DNA of 30,085 nt from a virus (IMGVR_UViG_3300030419_003698:1-30085); one strand, 5' to 3'. Shown: positions 14,669-22,379, counted from the first letter of the stretch. The notes: generated by a model not told the origin, from the letters alone. Numbers and translations are program-made.

Positions 14669-14866
14669 TTACTTACTTCCAAAGACCTTTGAGAAGAAAC
14701 CTTTTTTCTTCTTCTTACCTTTTTCACTAAGTTTCTTACCTTTCTTCTTTTTCTTTTTCTTTATTTCTTCCATACCAGCTTTATTATTCATATCAGATGC
14801 TTGTGCAGTTGGAACTGAACCAAAGAAAATAAAAAGAGAAAGTATACCAGTTAGTATTGTTTTCAT
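14669..14866 (-). CDS. small secreted lysine-rich protein
   Basis: 65 aa, and the only gene I support on the minus strand. The N-terminus is a clean signal peptide (MKTILTGILSLFIFFGSVPT) with an AQA|S cleavage site near residue 23. The mature part is about 42 residues with many Lys (runs of seven and five), ending FFSKVFGSK. AGGAG lies six bases before the ATG (14873-14878 read on this strand). It would be exported and very positively charged, so it might bind DNA, lipopolysaccharide or cell-wall acids. The stop is followed by the shared terminator. The Lys run is encoded by a low-complexity AAG/AAA tract, so the tail may evolve by slippage. Confidence 0.7.
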   Translation of the reverse strand: MKTILTGILSLFIFFGSVPTAQASDMNNKAGMEEIKKKKKKKGKKLSEKGKKKKKGFFSKVFGSK

Positions 14867-14882
14867 AATACTACTCCTGTAA

Positions 14883-14892
14883 TAACGCGTTA
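14883..14892. promoter_or_regulatory. palindrome TAACGCGTTA
   Basis: A perfect 10-base palindrome with a CpG-rich centre in a very AT-rich region, just upstream of the minus-strand Lys-rich gene. It may be an operator; its partner protein is unknown. Confidence 0.3.
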
Positions 14893-14985
14893 AAATTAAC
14901 TCATAATCGGTTAATCTATAATAAATATCAATTTTTTTTGCTTTTTTTGAAAAAAAAATGTATTTTGAGAATTTATATACATATA

Positions 14986-15008
14986 TATTAATGTATCAAG
15001 TTTGATAC
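14986..15008. promoter_or_regulatory. operator-like palindrome GTATCAA-GT-TTGATAC, with repeat TATTAATGTATCAAG
   Basis: GTATCAA and TTGATAC (14993-15008) are perfect 7-base arms. The 15-base segment TATTAATGTATCAAG that leads into it (14986-15000) is repeated at 15558-15572 on the far side of the structured RNA. The position between the divergent Lys-rich gene and the RNA fits a repressor or activator site. Confidence 0.5.
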
Positions 15009-15029
15009 AAAGTTTTTTGACAATTTTGA

Positions 15030-15420
15030 AATCGGAAAGTACGAGGAGTAATTAACTTCGTATGGGATTGGTCGAATAATGGGTATCCTTTAGAAGCCCA
15101 TAAGACAATCTAAGGTGAGTTCGTGGTGAACCTACAAAGCTGAATGGTGGAGTAGTTGAGACATCAATCATCTAATGTACTTGAAGAAAAAACAATAGAA
15201 ACGATTCTATTGACCTTGTTGTGAGTAAGGGTAATACTGAAATCTCACTTTATGGCTGAATTAATCTAAACTCAGAGAGATAAAGCAATAATACAGGTGT
15301 TGTAACCACTTCAATGAGATTAACCATCTTGAGAAGAATCATCGTAACTGATGGGTGTTAGGTACAAGGTAGAAAAAATCTGAGCTTTAAGTTGTAGGTA
15401 ATCGTTAATCCTACATCCCC
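15030..15420 (+). ncRNA. probable large structured noncoding RNA
   Basis: This stretch has no long open frame, is visibly richer in G and C than the flanks, and can fold into many short helices. Examples: TACGAGG/CTTCGTA (15040-15062), ATGGG/CCCAT (15079-15101), GTTC/GAAC (15119-15131), the 8-bp CAATAGAA/TTCTATTG with ACGA loop (15193-15212), GTGAG/CTCAC (15221-15248), CATC/GATG (15340-15353) and GTAGG/CCTAC (15394-15414). GGGAT at 15064-15068 can pair with ATCCC at 15415-15419 and close the whole domain. ACCTAC at 15130 can also pair with GTAGGT at 15394. I see no tRNA, tmRNA, RNase P or group I intron signature. Large ornate phage RNAs such as GOLLD and ROOL are the nearest known class. Strand is assumed from gene direction and the downstream T-run hairpin. 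Confidence 0.7.
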
Positions 15421-15442
15421 AAAATTTCAAAAATTTAGAATC

Positions 15443-15507
15443 AAGGGTTCAACCTATTTTTAGTTTCCACTTTTATACAGACTTAAAAAAAGACCGAACC
15501 CTTTTTT
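15443..15507 (+). terminator. long-loop hairpin with T-run, possible 3' end of the RNA
   Basis: AAGGGTTC (15443-15450) and GAACCCTT (15496-15503) are perfectly complementary; the T-run (15502-15507) follows. The loop is 45 bases and holds the 16-mer TATACAGACTTAAAAA (15474-15489), so it is not a standard compact terminator. It may be a 3' domain of the RNA instead. Confidence 0.45.
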
Positions 15508-15540
15508 CTTGCAAAAAAATAAAAATAAATTACATTTTTA

Positions 15541-15591
15541 GGTATCGACATGATACTTATTAATGTATCAAGGTTATACTTGATTAATAAA
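15541..15591. promoter_or_regulatory. cluster of GTATC-type palindromes before the gp32-like gene
   Basis: GTATC-GACAT-GATAC at 15542-15556 and ATCAAG-GTTATA-CTTGAT at about 15567-15584 are inverted repeats with the same GTATC/ATCAAG words as the palindrome at 14993. The 15-base repeat TATTAATGTATCAAG is at 15558-15572. They sit 40-85 bases before the gp32-like start, a natural place for a repressor or activator. Confidence 0.5.
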
Positions 15592-15625
15592 TGAAAATTA
15601 AACATAAAATAATGGAGAATATACA

Positions 15626-16396
15626 ATGGACTTAAATGCAATTAAAAAACGCTTAAATCAGTTACAAACAACAAACAATCGCACTTCCAGTTTATGGAAA
15701 CCACAACCAGGAAAAACTCAAATTAGAATTGTTCCTTATGCTTTAAATAAGGATAATCCTTTTATCGAGTTATTCTTTCACTACAATTTAAATAATCGTA
15801 CTTATTTATCACCAACATCTTTTGGTAGACCAGACCCTATTGAAGAGTTTGCAAGTAAACTAAAAGGTAGTGGTAATAAAGAAGATTATCAATTAGCACG
15901 AAAACTTGAAGCAAAGATGAGAACTTTTGCTCCTGTTATTGTTCGTGGTGAAGAGAAACAAGGTGTTAAATTCTGGGGATTCGGTAAGACAGTTTATCAA
16001 GAACTTCTTTCAGTAATCGCTGACCCAGATTATGGTGACATAACAGACCCTGTTAATGGTCGTGATGTAGTGGTTGAGTTTATTTCAGCAGAGGAAAGTG
16101 GAGCATCATTTCCGAAAACTAATATTCGTGTTAAACCAAATCAAACGCCAATTTCAGATGAACCTGATGTTCTTGAAACAGTCAAGAAACAACAGGATAT
16201 TACTGAAATATATCAAGAGTTGTCCTATGAAGACCTTACTGATGTATTAAATGAGTGGTTGAATCCAGATAGTGGAACAGATGAGGCTTCTGATGAAGAA
16301 TCTTCTAAACCTGATACTGTCTCAACTAATGATTTAAAAAATACAAAAGTAGCTTCAACTACTACGGATGCTTTTGATGATTTATTTAATTCATAA
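15626..16396 (+). CDS. 32: gp32-like single-stranded DNA-binding protein
   Basis: 256 aa, somewhat shorter than T4 gp32 (301). The N-terminal KRLNQLQ helix and SLWKPQPGKTQIRIVPY open the OB-fold. The core follows with FFHYNLNNRTYLSPTSFGRPDPI, LEAKMRTFAPVIVRGEEKQGVKFWGFG and YQELLSVIADPDYGDITDP, all typical of phage T4-type SSB. The four-residue Cys/His zinc site of T4 gp32 is absent. The tail is acidic and ends DAFDDLFNS, like the gp32 tail that recruits partner proteins. It coats single-stranded DNA in replication and recombination. The leader is long and holds operator-like palindromes, so regulation here is likely. It stands directly before uvsX. Confidence 0.85.
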   Translation: MDLNAIKKRLNQLQTTNNRTSSLWKPQPGKTQIRIVPYALNKDNPFIELFFHYNLNNRTYLSPTSFGRPDPIEEFASKLKGSGNKEDYQLARKLEAKMRTFAPVIVRGEEKQGVKFWGFGKTVYQELLSVIADPDYGDITDPVNGRDVVVEFISAEESGASFPKTNIRVKPNQTPISDEPDVLETVKKQQDITEIYQELSYEDLTDVLNEWLNPDSGTDEASDEESSKPDTVSTNDLKNTKVASTTTDAFDDLFNS

Positions 16397-16408
16397 ATAA
16401 TAATAACT

Positions 16409-16433
16409 TTGGGGCAGTGTTTATCTGCCCCAA
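16409..16433 (+). terminator. strong hairpin between SSB and UvsX genes
   Basis: TTGGGGCAG and CTGCCCCAA form a perfect 9-bp, GC-rich stem around TGTTTAT. Only a weak T-run follows (TTAATTT), so it may be a partial terminator or a 3' stabiliser that allows more SSB than UvsX to be made. Confidence 0.65.
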
Positions 16434-16455
16434 TTAATTTGATAAGGAGACATGA

Positions 16456-17556
16456 ATGTCATCAGTTAACGATGTATTGGCTACAACTTTAGCCGATACA
16501 CTAAATAAGAAATTTAAAGATACTAAAGTAGCATACTTTCTTGATGGAACAGATAATACACCTACTGATATCAAGGATTTTATTTCTACTGGTAGTTCTA
16601 TGTTGGATTTGGCTATTTCAAATAAGCCAAATGGTGGAATTGCTGTAGGAAGAATCACAGAAATCAATGGATTAGAATCAAGTGGTAAATCATTACTTGG
16701 TGCACACATCCTTGCAGAAACTCAAAAGAAAGGTGGAGTAGCAGTTTATATAGATACTGAGACTTCAGTTTCACAAGAGTTTATGGATGTTATCGGTATA
16801 GATATGAGTAAGATGTTATATCTACATTTAGAGACTGTAGAGGATATCTTTGAGGCTATTGAAGAAATCGTAACCAAAGTGAGAGAATCAGATAAAGATA
16901 GATTAGTTACTATCTTAGTTGATTCATTAGCTGCCGCTACTACGAAAGTAGAATTAGAAGCAGATTTTGATAAGGATGGTTGGGCAACTGCAAAGGCAAT
17001 CATTATATCAAAAGCAATGAGAAAGATTACTCAATTAATTGGTAGAGAACGAATTGCTTTAGTATTTACAAATCAGTTAAGACAAAAATTGGGTGTAATG
17101 TTCGGTGACCCCTGGACAACTTCAGGTGGTAAGGCATTACCATTCCACGCTTCAACTCGTATTCGTTTAAAGAATATGGGACAAATCAAAGATACAGGTA
17201 AAAATGTATTGGGTATGAAGTGTAGAGCACAAATTGTAAAGAATAGATTAGGCCCACCATTACGACATGCAGATTATGATATGTATTTCGATAGAGGAAT
17301 AGATAATTATGGTGCATGGTTGACTGTGTTAAAAGAACACAAGTTAGTAAAAGTTGGTGGTGCTTGGTACACTCTTACAGATGAACAAGGTAAAGAACAT
17401 AAGTTCCAATCAAAAGATTGGGAAGAATTAATTACTGAAAATGATGAATTGAGAGAGTATGTATATCAAATCATTTGTGACAAGGTTATATTACAATACA
17501 AAGAGAAACTTGGTATTGATGATGTAGAGTTCACAGATGAGGTCATCGGTGATTAA
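16456..17556 (+). CDS. uvsX: UvsX/RecA-type recombinase
   Basis: 366 aa. Walker A is GLESSGKS at 72-79, Walker B is VTILVDS at 151-157, and FTNQLRQKLGVMFGDPWTTSGG fits the DNA-binding loop 2 region with the RecA-like 'NQ.R' segment. It forms filaments on single-stranded DNA, pairs homologous strands and starts recombination-dependent replication, working with gp32. The order gp32, uvsX, exonuclease, helicase is coherent. Compared with T4 UvsX (391 aa) it keeps all core motifs. AAGGAG precedes the ATG. The last 20 bases overlap the next gene. Confidence 0.92.
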   Translation: MSSVNDVLATTLADTLNKKFKDTKVAYFLDGTDNTPTDIKDFISTGSSMLDLAISNKPNGGIAVGRITEINGLESSGKSLLGAHILAETQKKGGVAVYIDTETSVSQEFMDVIGIDMSKMLYLHLETVEDIFEAIEEIVTKVRESDKDRLVTILVDSLAAATTKVELEADFDKDGWATAKAIIISKAMRKITQLIGRERIALVFTNQLRQKLGVMFGDPWTTSGGKALPFHASTRIRLKNMGQIKDTGKNVLGMKCRAQIVKNRLGPPLRHADYDMYFDRGIDNYGAWLTVLKEHKLVKVGGAWYTLTDEQGKEHKFQSKDWEELITENDELREYVYQIICDKVILQYKEKLGIDDVEFTDEVIGD

Positions 17557-18610
17557 GAATCAAAAATATTTATCGATACTTAACGAGATTAAAAAATCTG
17601 GCGGTAAAATAGATAGTGGTGAACCAAACGACTCGGTTTTACTTATAGACGGATTAAATACTTTTATTAGAGTATTTTCCGCGATACCAACTACTAACGA
17701 GGATGGAATCCATGTTGGTGGAATAGTTGGTTTTTTAAGGTCAATTGGTTATGCTATAAATATGGTTAGACCTACTCGAACTATCATAGTATTTGATGGT
17801 AAAGGTGGGTCTAACCGCCGTAGAAAAATATTTCCTGAGTATAAAGCTGGTAGAAAAATGTCAGTTCGTTTGAATAGAACTACTGGTGTTTCTCTAACAA
17901 GAGAAGATGAACACAAGATGATGATTGCTCAGTTAAATAGAGTAGTTGAGTATTTAGAATGTTTACCATTAACAATTGTTAATATGGAGAATATAGAGGC
18001 GGATGATGTTATTGGTTATTGTTCTAAACATGTCTTTAAAGATTCAAAAAATACAATAATGTCAGCTGATAAAGATTTCTTACAATTAGTTGATAAGAAT
18101 ATCAGAGTATGGTCACCAACAAAAAAGAAGATGTATGATGAACAAAGAGTAATGGATGAATATGGTATAGCATCTATAAACTTTTTATTATATAGAATAT
18201 TAGATGGTGATAAATCAGATGGAATACCTGGAATACATGGGGCTGGATTGAAAACTATTAAGAAAATATTTCCATGGCTTGGCTCACCACATAAACATAC
18301 AATTGAAGATTTAATTAAAAGTTCAATGCCAAAACAAAAAGAATTTAAAGTTTGTGAAAACTTAATAAAAGATAAAGATAGGTTATTTTTAAATAAAAAG
18401 TTAATGGATTTAGATGATGTAATTATTTCAGGAAATTCTAAATTAAAAATACAAAACATTATGGAACAACCTATACAAAGAATTATAAAACATAAATTCC
18501 AAAAAATGTTTTTGGAAGATAAATTATATACATCACTACCTAACTTAAATAGTTGGTTAATTACTAATTTTAATAGGTTGAATCATATGGCGGAGAAAAC
18601 GCATGGGTAG
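17537..18610 (+). CDS. rnh: 5'-3' exonuclease/flap endonuclease (T4 RNase H type)
   Basis: 357 aa. The FEN/5'-nuclease acidic residues are in order: LLIDGLN (D38), IVFDGKGGSNRRRKIFPEYKAGR (D87 and the basic arch), ENIEADDVIG (E154, D156, D157), SADKDFLQL (D178, D180), then LDGDKSDGIPGIHGAG at 222-237 (helix-hairpin-helix and metal site). It removes RNA primers and 5' flaps on the lagging strand. The first 30 residues before the core look like an extension. The ATG at 17537 lies inside uvsX and lacks a clear ribosome binding site, so coupling is likely. It also overlaps the next gene by 8 bases. Confidence 0.88.
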   Translation: MRSSVIKNQKYLSILNEIKKSGGKIDSGEPNDSVLLIDGLNTFIRVFSAIPTTNEDGIHVGGIVGFLRSIGYAINMVRPTRTIIVFDGKGGSNRRRKIFPEYKAGRKMSVRLNRTTGVSLTREDEHKMMIAQLNRVVEYLECLPLTIVNMENIEADDVIGYCSKHVFKDSKNTIMSADKDFLQLVDKNIRVWSPTKKKMYDEQRVMDEYGIASINFLLYRILDGDKSDGIPGIHGAGLKTIKKIFPWLGSPHKHTIEDLIKSSMPKQKEFKVCENLIKDKDRLFLNKKLMDLDDVIISGNSKLKIQNIMEQPIQRIIKHKFQKMFLEDKLYTSLPNLNSWLITNFNRLNHMAEKTHG

Positions 18611-18791
18611 GAAGAAAAAATATTTTACAAAGAAAGAAAAACAAGAAGCTCAAAGAAGATGGCAAATGGAACATTATAAAAGAAATGCTGCTAAAATTTG
18701 TGCGAAGGCTCGTGAAAAATATAGAGAGAAAAAAAGAAAAGAGTTTTATGACAAAAAAGTTCAAGATTTGTATGGCAATCTTGATATTTAA
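18603..18791 (+). CDS. small basic protein, unknown
   Basis: 62 aa, with nearly half of the residues Lys or Arg. The sequence MGRKKKYFTKKEKQEAQRRW then runs as one long basic helix (KRNAAKICAKAREKYREKKRKEF), and ends DLYGNLDI. It could bind nucleic acid. Short 'GRKKKYFT..EK.EA' proteins occur in many tailed phages, but I cannot name a function. It overlaps the exonuclease gene by 8 bases and is followed, 12 bases later, by the helicase gene. The position between two replication genes suggests an accessory role in replication. Confidence 0.6.
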   Translation: MGRKKKYFTKKEKQEAQRRWQMEHYKRNAAKICAKAREKYREKKRKEFYDKKVQDLYGNLDI

Positions 18792-18803
18792 TACTATAAG
18801 GTT

Positions 18804-20171
18804 ATGAGTAAAAACGAATCACTAATACAATACGGAACATCTTTTCAGAGTAAAATTATATCAAGTTTATTAACTGATGTTAAGTTTACAAAACAGATTA
18901 TTGATATACTTGATGTAAGTTATTTTGATACAGATTCAAATAAATTTTTAGTTAAATCAATTAAAGATTATTTCGCAAAATATAAATCAGAACCAACTAT
19001 GGAAGCCATTAAAATTATGGTTGATGATGTAGATAATGATGTGTTGAAAACATCAATAGTAGATTCACTACGAGGTGCTTGGCAACATAGAGAAGACCCA
19101 GATTTACAATTTGTAAAAGAGAAAACATTAGAGTTTTGTAAAAATCAAGTTATAAAGAATGCCATTATGGAATCGGTTGAGTTATTGGATAATCAACAAT
19201 ATGATGAGATAAAGGGTGTTATTGATAAAGCAATGACCGCTGGTATGGAAAGAGATATTGGCCACGAATACATTACTGGTTTTGAAGAAAGAATGACTCA
19301 ACAAGCAAGAGTAACACAACCAACACAATGGGATAGTGTTAATGATTTAATGGATGGTGGATTAGCTGGTGGTGAACTTGGAGTTGTAGTTGCTCCTGCT
19401 GGTATTGGTAAGAGTTGGACACTACAGGCCTTGGGTGCTCATGCAGTTAAAAAAGGAATGACAGTAGTTCATTATACATTAGAGTTAAATGCTCAGTATG
19501 TAGGATTACGATATGATACAATAGTAAGTGGACAACCAACAGGTAACTTACAATATTATAAAGAAGAAGTATTAAAGAAAATTGGTCAGTTAAAGGGTAA
19601 TCTGATTATCAAATATTATCCAACGAGAACAGCAAGTGTAAATACACTAACCGCACATTTACAACAATGTGAACTACAAGGTATCAAACCTGATATGGTT
19701 ATTGTTGATTATGCGGACATTATGAAATCCACACAACATTTTAGTGAGAAACGACATCAAATAGGTCATGTTTATGAAGAACTTCGTGGTATGGCTGGAG
19801 AATTTGATATTCCTATATGGACAGCCTCACAGGCTAATCGTAGTTCATTAGAAGAGGATGTGATTGGGGCAGAAAAAGTATCAGAGGATTATTCTAAAGT
19901 TATGACTTCAGATTTCGTAATGAGTATGAGTAGAAAAGTAGAAGATAAAATAGCCAATACAGGTCGATTCCATGTGATTAAGAATCGATTTGGTCCAGAT
20001 GGAATCACATTCCCAGCAACCATAAATACTAATACAGGATACATTCAGATTTATGAAAGTGGCACACAAGGTGGTAAGGAAGTTCAAGGTAAAATGAATA
20101 ATGCTGATGAATACATTCGTAAAACATTAGCACAAAAGAAAAAAGATTTTGATGGTGAGGGGTTTGAATAA
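18804..20171 (+). CDS. 41: gp41-type DnaB-like replicative helicase
   Basis: 455 aa, close to T4 gp41 (475). The N-terminal helical domain (1-150) matches the DnaB N-terminal type. The RecA-like C-terminal domain carries Walker A APAGIGKS at 197-204, a Walker B-type MVIVDYAD at 298-305, then the DnaB H4-like stretch WTASQANRSS and a KNRFGPDG arginine-finger region near the end. The hexamer unwinds duplex DNA on the lagging-strand template and recruits primase. The start ATG 18804 has a weak AAGG just upstream. No primase gene lies in the window. Confidence 0.9.
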   Translation: MSKNESLIQYGTSFQSKIISSLLTDVKFTKQIIDILDVSYFDTDSNKFLVKSIKDYFAKYKSEPTMEAIKIMVDDVDNDVLKTSIVDSLRGAWQHREDPDLQFVKEKTLEFCKNQVIKNAIMESVELLDNQQYDEIKGVIDKAMTAGMERDIGHEYITGFEERMTQQARVTQPTQWDSVNDLMDGGLAGGELGVVVAPAGIGKSWTLQALGAHAVKKGMTVVHYTLELNAQYVGLRYDTIVSGQPTGNLQYYKEEVLKKIGQLKGNLIIKYYPTRTASVNTLTAHLQQCELQGIKPDMVIVDYADIMKSTQHFSEKRHQIGHVYEELRGMAGEFDIPIWTASQANRSSLEEDVIGAEKVSEDYSKVMTSDFVMSMSRKVEDKIANTGRFHVIKNRFGPDGITFPATINTNTGYIQIYESGTQGGKEVQGKMNNADEYIRKTLAQKKKDFDGEGFE

Positions 20172-20227
20172 AACTTCAAAGAAAATCTTTTAAAAATTCT
20201 AAGAAAAATAAAAAAACCTGTTTTATA

Positions 20228-20240
20228 TCTTGTATATATG
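20228..20240 (+). promoter_or_regulatory. TCTYGTATATATG element before the ribonucleotide reductase gene
   Basis: TCTTGTATATATG sits 53 bases before the reductase ATG. It matches TCTCGTATATATG before the clamp gene (28709-28721) at 12 of 13 positions, and ATAATTAA follows in both. It resembles the GTATAT -10 core of the TTGAC-N18 promoters, but no TTGACA is present. A TATAAT at 20263-20268 is a second possible -10. Confidence 0.4.
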
Positions 20241-20292
20241 ATAATTAATTATGGATTAAGATTATAATGATTTACAAAGTATAGGAGTTACG

Positions 20293-22302
20293 ATGGAAAA
20301 ATTTAAGTTGTCGGAAAATTTTATAAATAAATATAAAAGAAAAAAGCCACCATTTGGCTTTAACGGATTAGGTGAATTAGTTTATATGAGAACATATTCT
20401 CGTATAAAAGAAAATGGAAAGAATGAAAGATGGTGGGAGACCGTACAACGAGTTGTAGAGGGAACATATTCAATGCAAATGACTTGGATAAATTCTCATC
20501 AATTAGGTTGGAATCCTTGGCAAGCCCAAAAATCAGCCCAAGATATGTATGATAGAATTTTTACAATGAAATTCTTACCACCAGGTCGTGGATTATGGGC
20601 TATGGGAACACCAATAACAGAAGAAAAAGGTTTGTATGCTGCTCTAAATAATTGTGCATTTGTATCTACAAAAACATTAAAAGAGGATTATTCAAAACCT
20701 TTTTGTTTTTTAATGGATGCCTCAATGTTAGGTGTTGGTGTAGGATTTGATACAAAAGGAGCGGGGGAAATAATTGTTAAAGGTATTCAAAAAGATAGAG
20801 ATGAAATAGTTTATCAGATACCAGATACTCGTGAGGGTTGGGTAGAATCAGTTCGTTTATTATTAGAAAGTTATTTTCATGGTCAAGCTCCCGTAGAATT
20901 TGATTACAATTTAATTAGACCAGCGGGTGAGCCAATCAAAGGTTTTGGTGGTGTTGCTAGTGGTTATGAACCATTAGAAGAGGTTCATGAAGATATTAGA
21001 AAAGTATTGGATATAAATACAGGAAAACCAATCACAATCACAACAATCGTAGATATTATGAATCTAATTGGTAAATGTGTTGTAGCAGGTAATGTTAGAA
21101 GAACTGCTGAGATTGTTTTTGGAGACCCACACAACGAAGAATATTTAGATTTAAAAAACTATAAAGTAAATCCACATAGAGACCAATATGGTTGGACATC
21201 AAATAATTCAGTATTTGCAGAGTTGGGTATGGATTATACCGATATCTGTAAAAGAATTGTAGATAATGGTGAACCAGGTTTGGCTTGGTTAGATAATATG
21301 AGACATTTTTCTCGAATGAAAAATGGTGGAGATGATAAAGACCATAGAGTTGCAGGTGGAAATCCTTGTTTAGAACAATCATTAGAATCATATGAGTTAT
21401 GTTGTTTAGTGGAAACATTTCCTAATAATCACGATTCGTTTGAAGACTATGCTCGAACATTGAAATATGCCTATTTGTATGCAAAGACAGTTACATTAGG
21501 TAGAACACATTGGAGTGATACAAATCGTGTGATGTTAAGAAATCGTAGAATAGGTTGTAGTGTAAGTGGTGTTGCTCAGTTTATTACTAATCGTGGATTG
21601 GATAATTTAAGATTATGGTTAGAAGATGGATATGATGTTATACAAGATTGGGATGGAGTTTATAGTGATTGGTTCGCTGTTCCTAAGTCTATTAAGACTA
21701 CAAGTGTAAAACCAAGTGGGACTGTTTCTTTACTGGCTGGTGCAACACCAGGGTTACATTATCCAGAATCAAGATTTTATATTAGAAGAATTAGATTATC
21801 AGTTAATTCGGATTTAATAGAACCATTGAAAAAGGCAGGATATAAAATAGAAAAGGCCTTTGGTTCAGAAGATACCACATTAGTTGTAGAAGTGCCAGTT
21901 GATGTAGGAGAGGGAATAAGAACTGTCAAAGAATTGTCCATTTGGGAACAATTTAGTTTGGCATCATTTATGCAAAGACATTGGGCTGATAACCAAGTAA
22001 GTTGCACAGCAACCTTTGACCCTAAAACTGAAGCAGACCAACTTCCAAATGTATTGAATTATTTTCAGTATAGATTAAAAGGTATTAGTTTATTACCAAG
22101 ACATGATTTAGGTGCTTACAAACAAATGCCATATGAAGCAATCGATGAAAAAGAATACAATAGACAAGTTAAAAAACTTTCAAATCTTTCTTTCGGAGTT
22201 ATTAAAAACGAAGAAGCCGAAATAGATAAATTTTGTAATAATGATAGTTGTGAAATTACACCAATAACAGGTGATAATGACGACCAAGATTATGCAAATT
22301 AG
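20293..22302 (+). CDS. nrdJ: class II (adenosylcobalamin-dependent) ribonucleoside-triphosphate reductase
   Basis: 669 aa, close to the single-chain RTPR type (739 aa in Lactobacillus leichmannii). The catalytic cysteines can be placed: C121 in NNCAF (C119 there), the thiyl radical C359 in NPCLEQSLE with E361, and C370 (C419 there). The C-terminal pair C648/C653 in CNNDSC fits the C-x4-C redox shuttle. VKPSGTVSLLAGATPGLHYP and ASGYEPL are typical of this subclass. It makes dNTPs from NTPs with B12 as radical source and needs no oxygen, which would suit a low-oxygen host. The gene is preceded by a promoter-like region and AGGAG. Confidence 0.9.
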   Translation: MEKFKLSENFINKYKRKKPPFGFNGLGELVYMRTYSRIKENGKNERWWETVQRVVEGTYSMQMTWINSHQLGWNPWQAQKSAQDMYDRIFTMKFLPPGRGLWAMGTPITEEKGLYAALNNCAFVSTKTLKEDYSKPFCFLMDASMLGVGVGFDTKGAGEIIVKGIQKDRDEIVYQIPDTREGWVESVRLLLESYFHGQAPVEFDYNLIRPAGEPIKGFGGVASGYEPLEEVHEDIRKVLDINTGKPITITTIVDIMNLIGKCVVAGNVRRTAEIVFGDPHNEEYLDLKNYKVNPHRDQYGWTSNNSVFAELGMDYTDICKRIVDNGEPGLAWLDNMRHFSRMKNGGDDKDHRVAGGNPCLEQSLESYELCCLVETFPNNHDSFEDYARTLKYAYLYAKTVTLGRTHWSDTNRVMLRNRRIGCSVSGVAQFITNRGLDNLRLWLEDGYDVIQDWDGVYSDWFAVPKSIKTTSVKPSGTVSLLAGATPGLHYPESRFYIRRIRLSVNSDLIEPLKKAGYKIEKAFGSEDTTLVVEVPVDVGEGIRTVKELSIWEQFSLASFMQRHWADNQVSCTATFDPKTEADQLPNVLNYFQYRLKGISLLPRHDLGAYKQMPYEAIDEKEYNRQVKKLSNLSFGVIKNEEAEIDKFCNNDSCEITPITGDNDDQDYAN

Positions 22303-22317
22303 ATTTCACATACCCGA

Positions 22318-22351
22318 ACTGGCAGGCGACACACCAGTATAAAAATGTGTC
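22318..22351 (+). promoter_or_regulatory. H-type RNA pseudoknot before the TonB receptor gene
   Basis: Two interlocked helices. Stem 1 is ACTGG (22318-22322) with CCAGT (22334-22338). Stem 2 is GACACA (22328-22333) with TGTGTC (22346-22351). The first strand of stem 2 lies in the loop of stem 1 and abuts it without a spacer. Loop 1 is CAGGC (5 nt) and loop 3 is ATAAAAA (7 nt, A-rich). This is the ideal geometry of a compact H-type pseudoknot, as in preQ1 or SAM-II riboswitches. It ends 17 bases before the AGGAG (22369-22373) of the receptor gene. I cannot match it to a known riboswitch. Confidence 0.6.
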
Positions 22352-22379
22352 ATAATCAAATAACAATAAGGAGATGATT

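Noticed and set aside
15030-15420. Group I or group II intron
   Set aside because: I could not find the conserved P, Q, R, S core elements or a domain V hairpin, and the flanking sequence is not a split gene.
15030-15470. tmRNA or tRNA in the gene-free region, because of GGGTTCAACC at 15445 and TTTCCA nearby
   Set aside because: The arms around the GGTTCAA-like loop do not pair into a T-stem, there is no acceptor stem pairing to the CCA-like end, and no tag-like reading frame is visible.
18016-18459. Minus-strand frame of 147 aa opposite the exonuclease
   Set aside because: It is antisense to conserved FEN motifs and has no promoter or ribosome binding site.
20172-22379. Cobalamin riboswitch before the B12-dependent reductase or the TonB receptor
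   Set aside because: No B12-box-like sequence is present, and the reductase leader is short and AT-rich. The pseudoknot before the receptor gene is much smaller than a cobalamin riboswitch.
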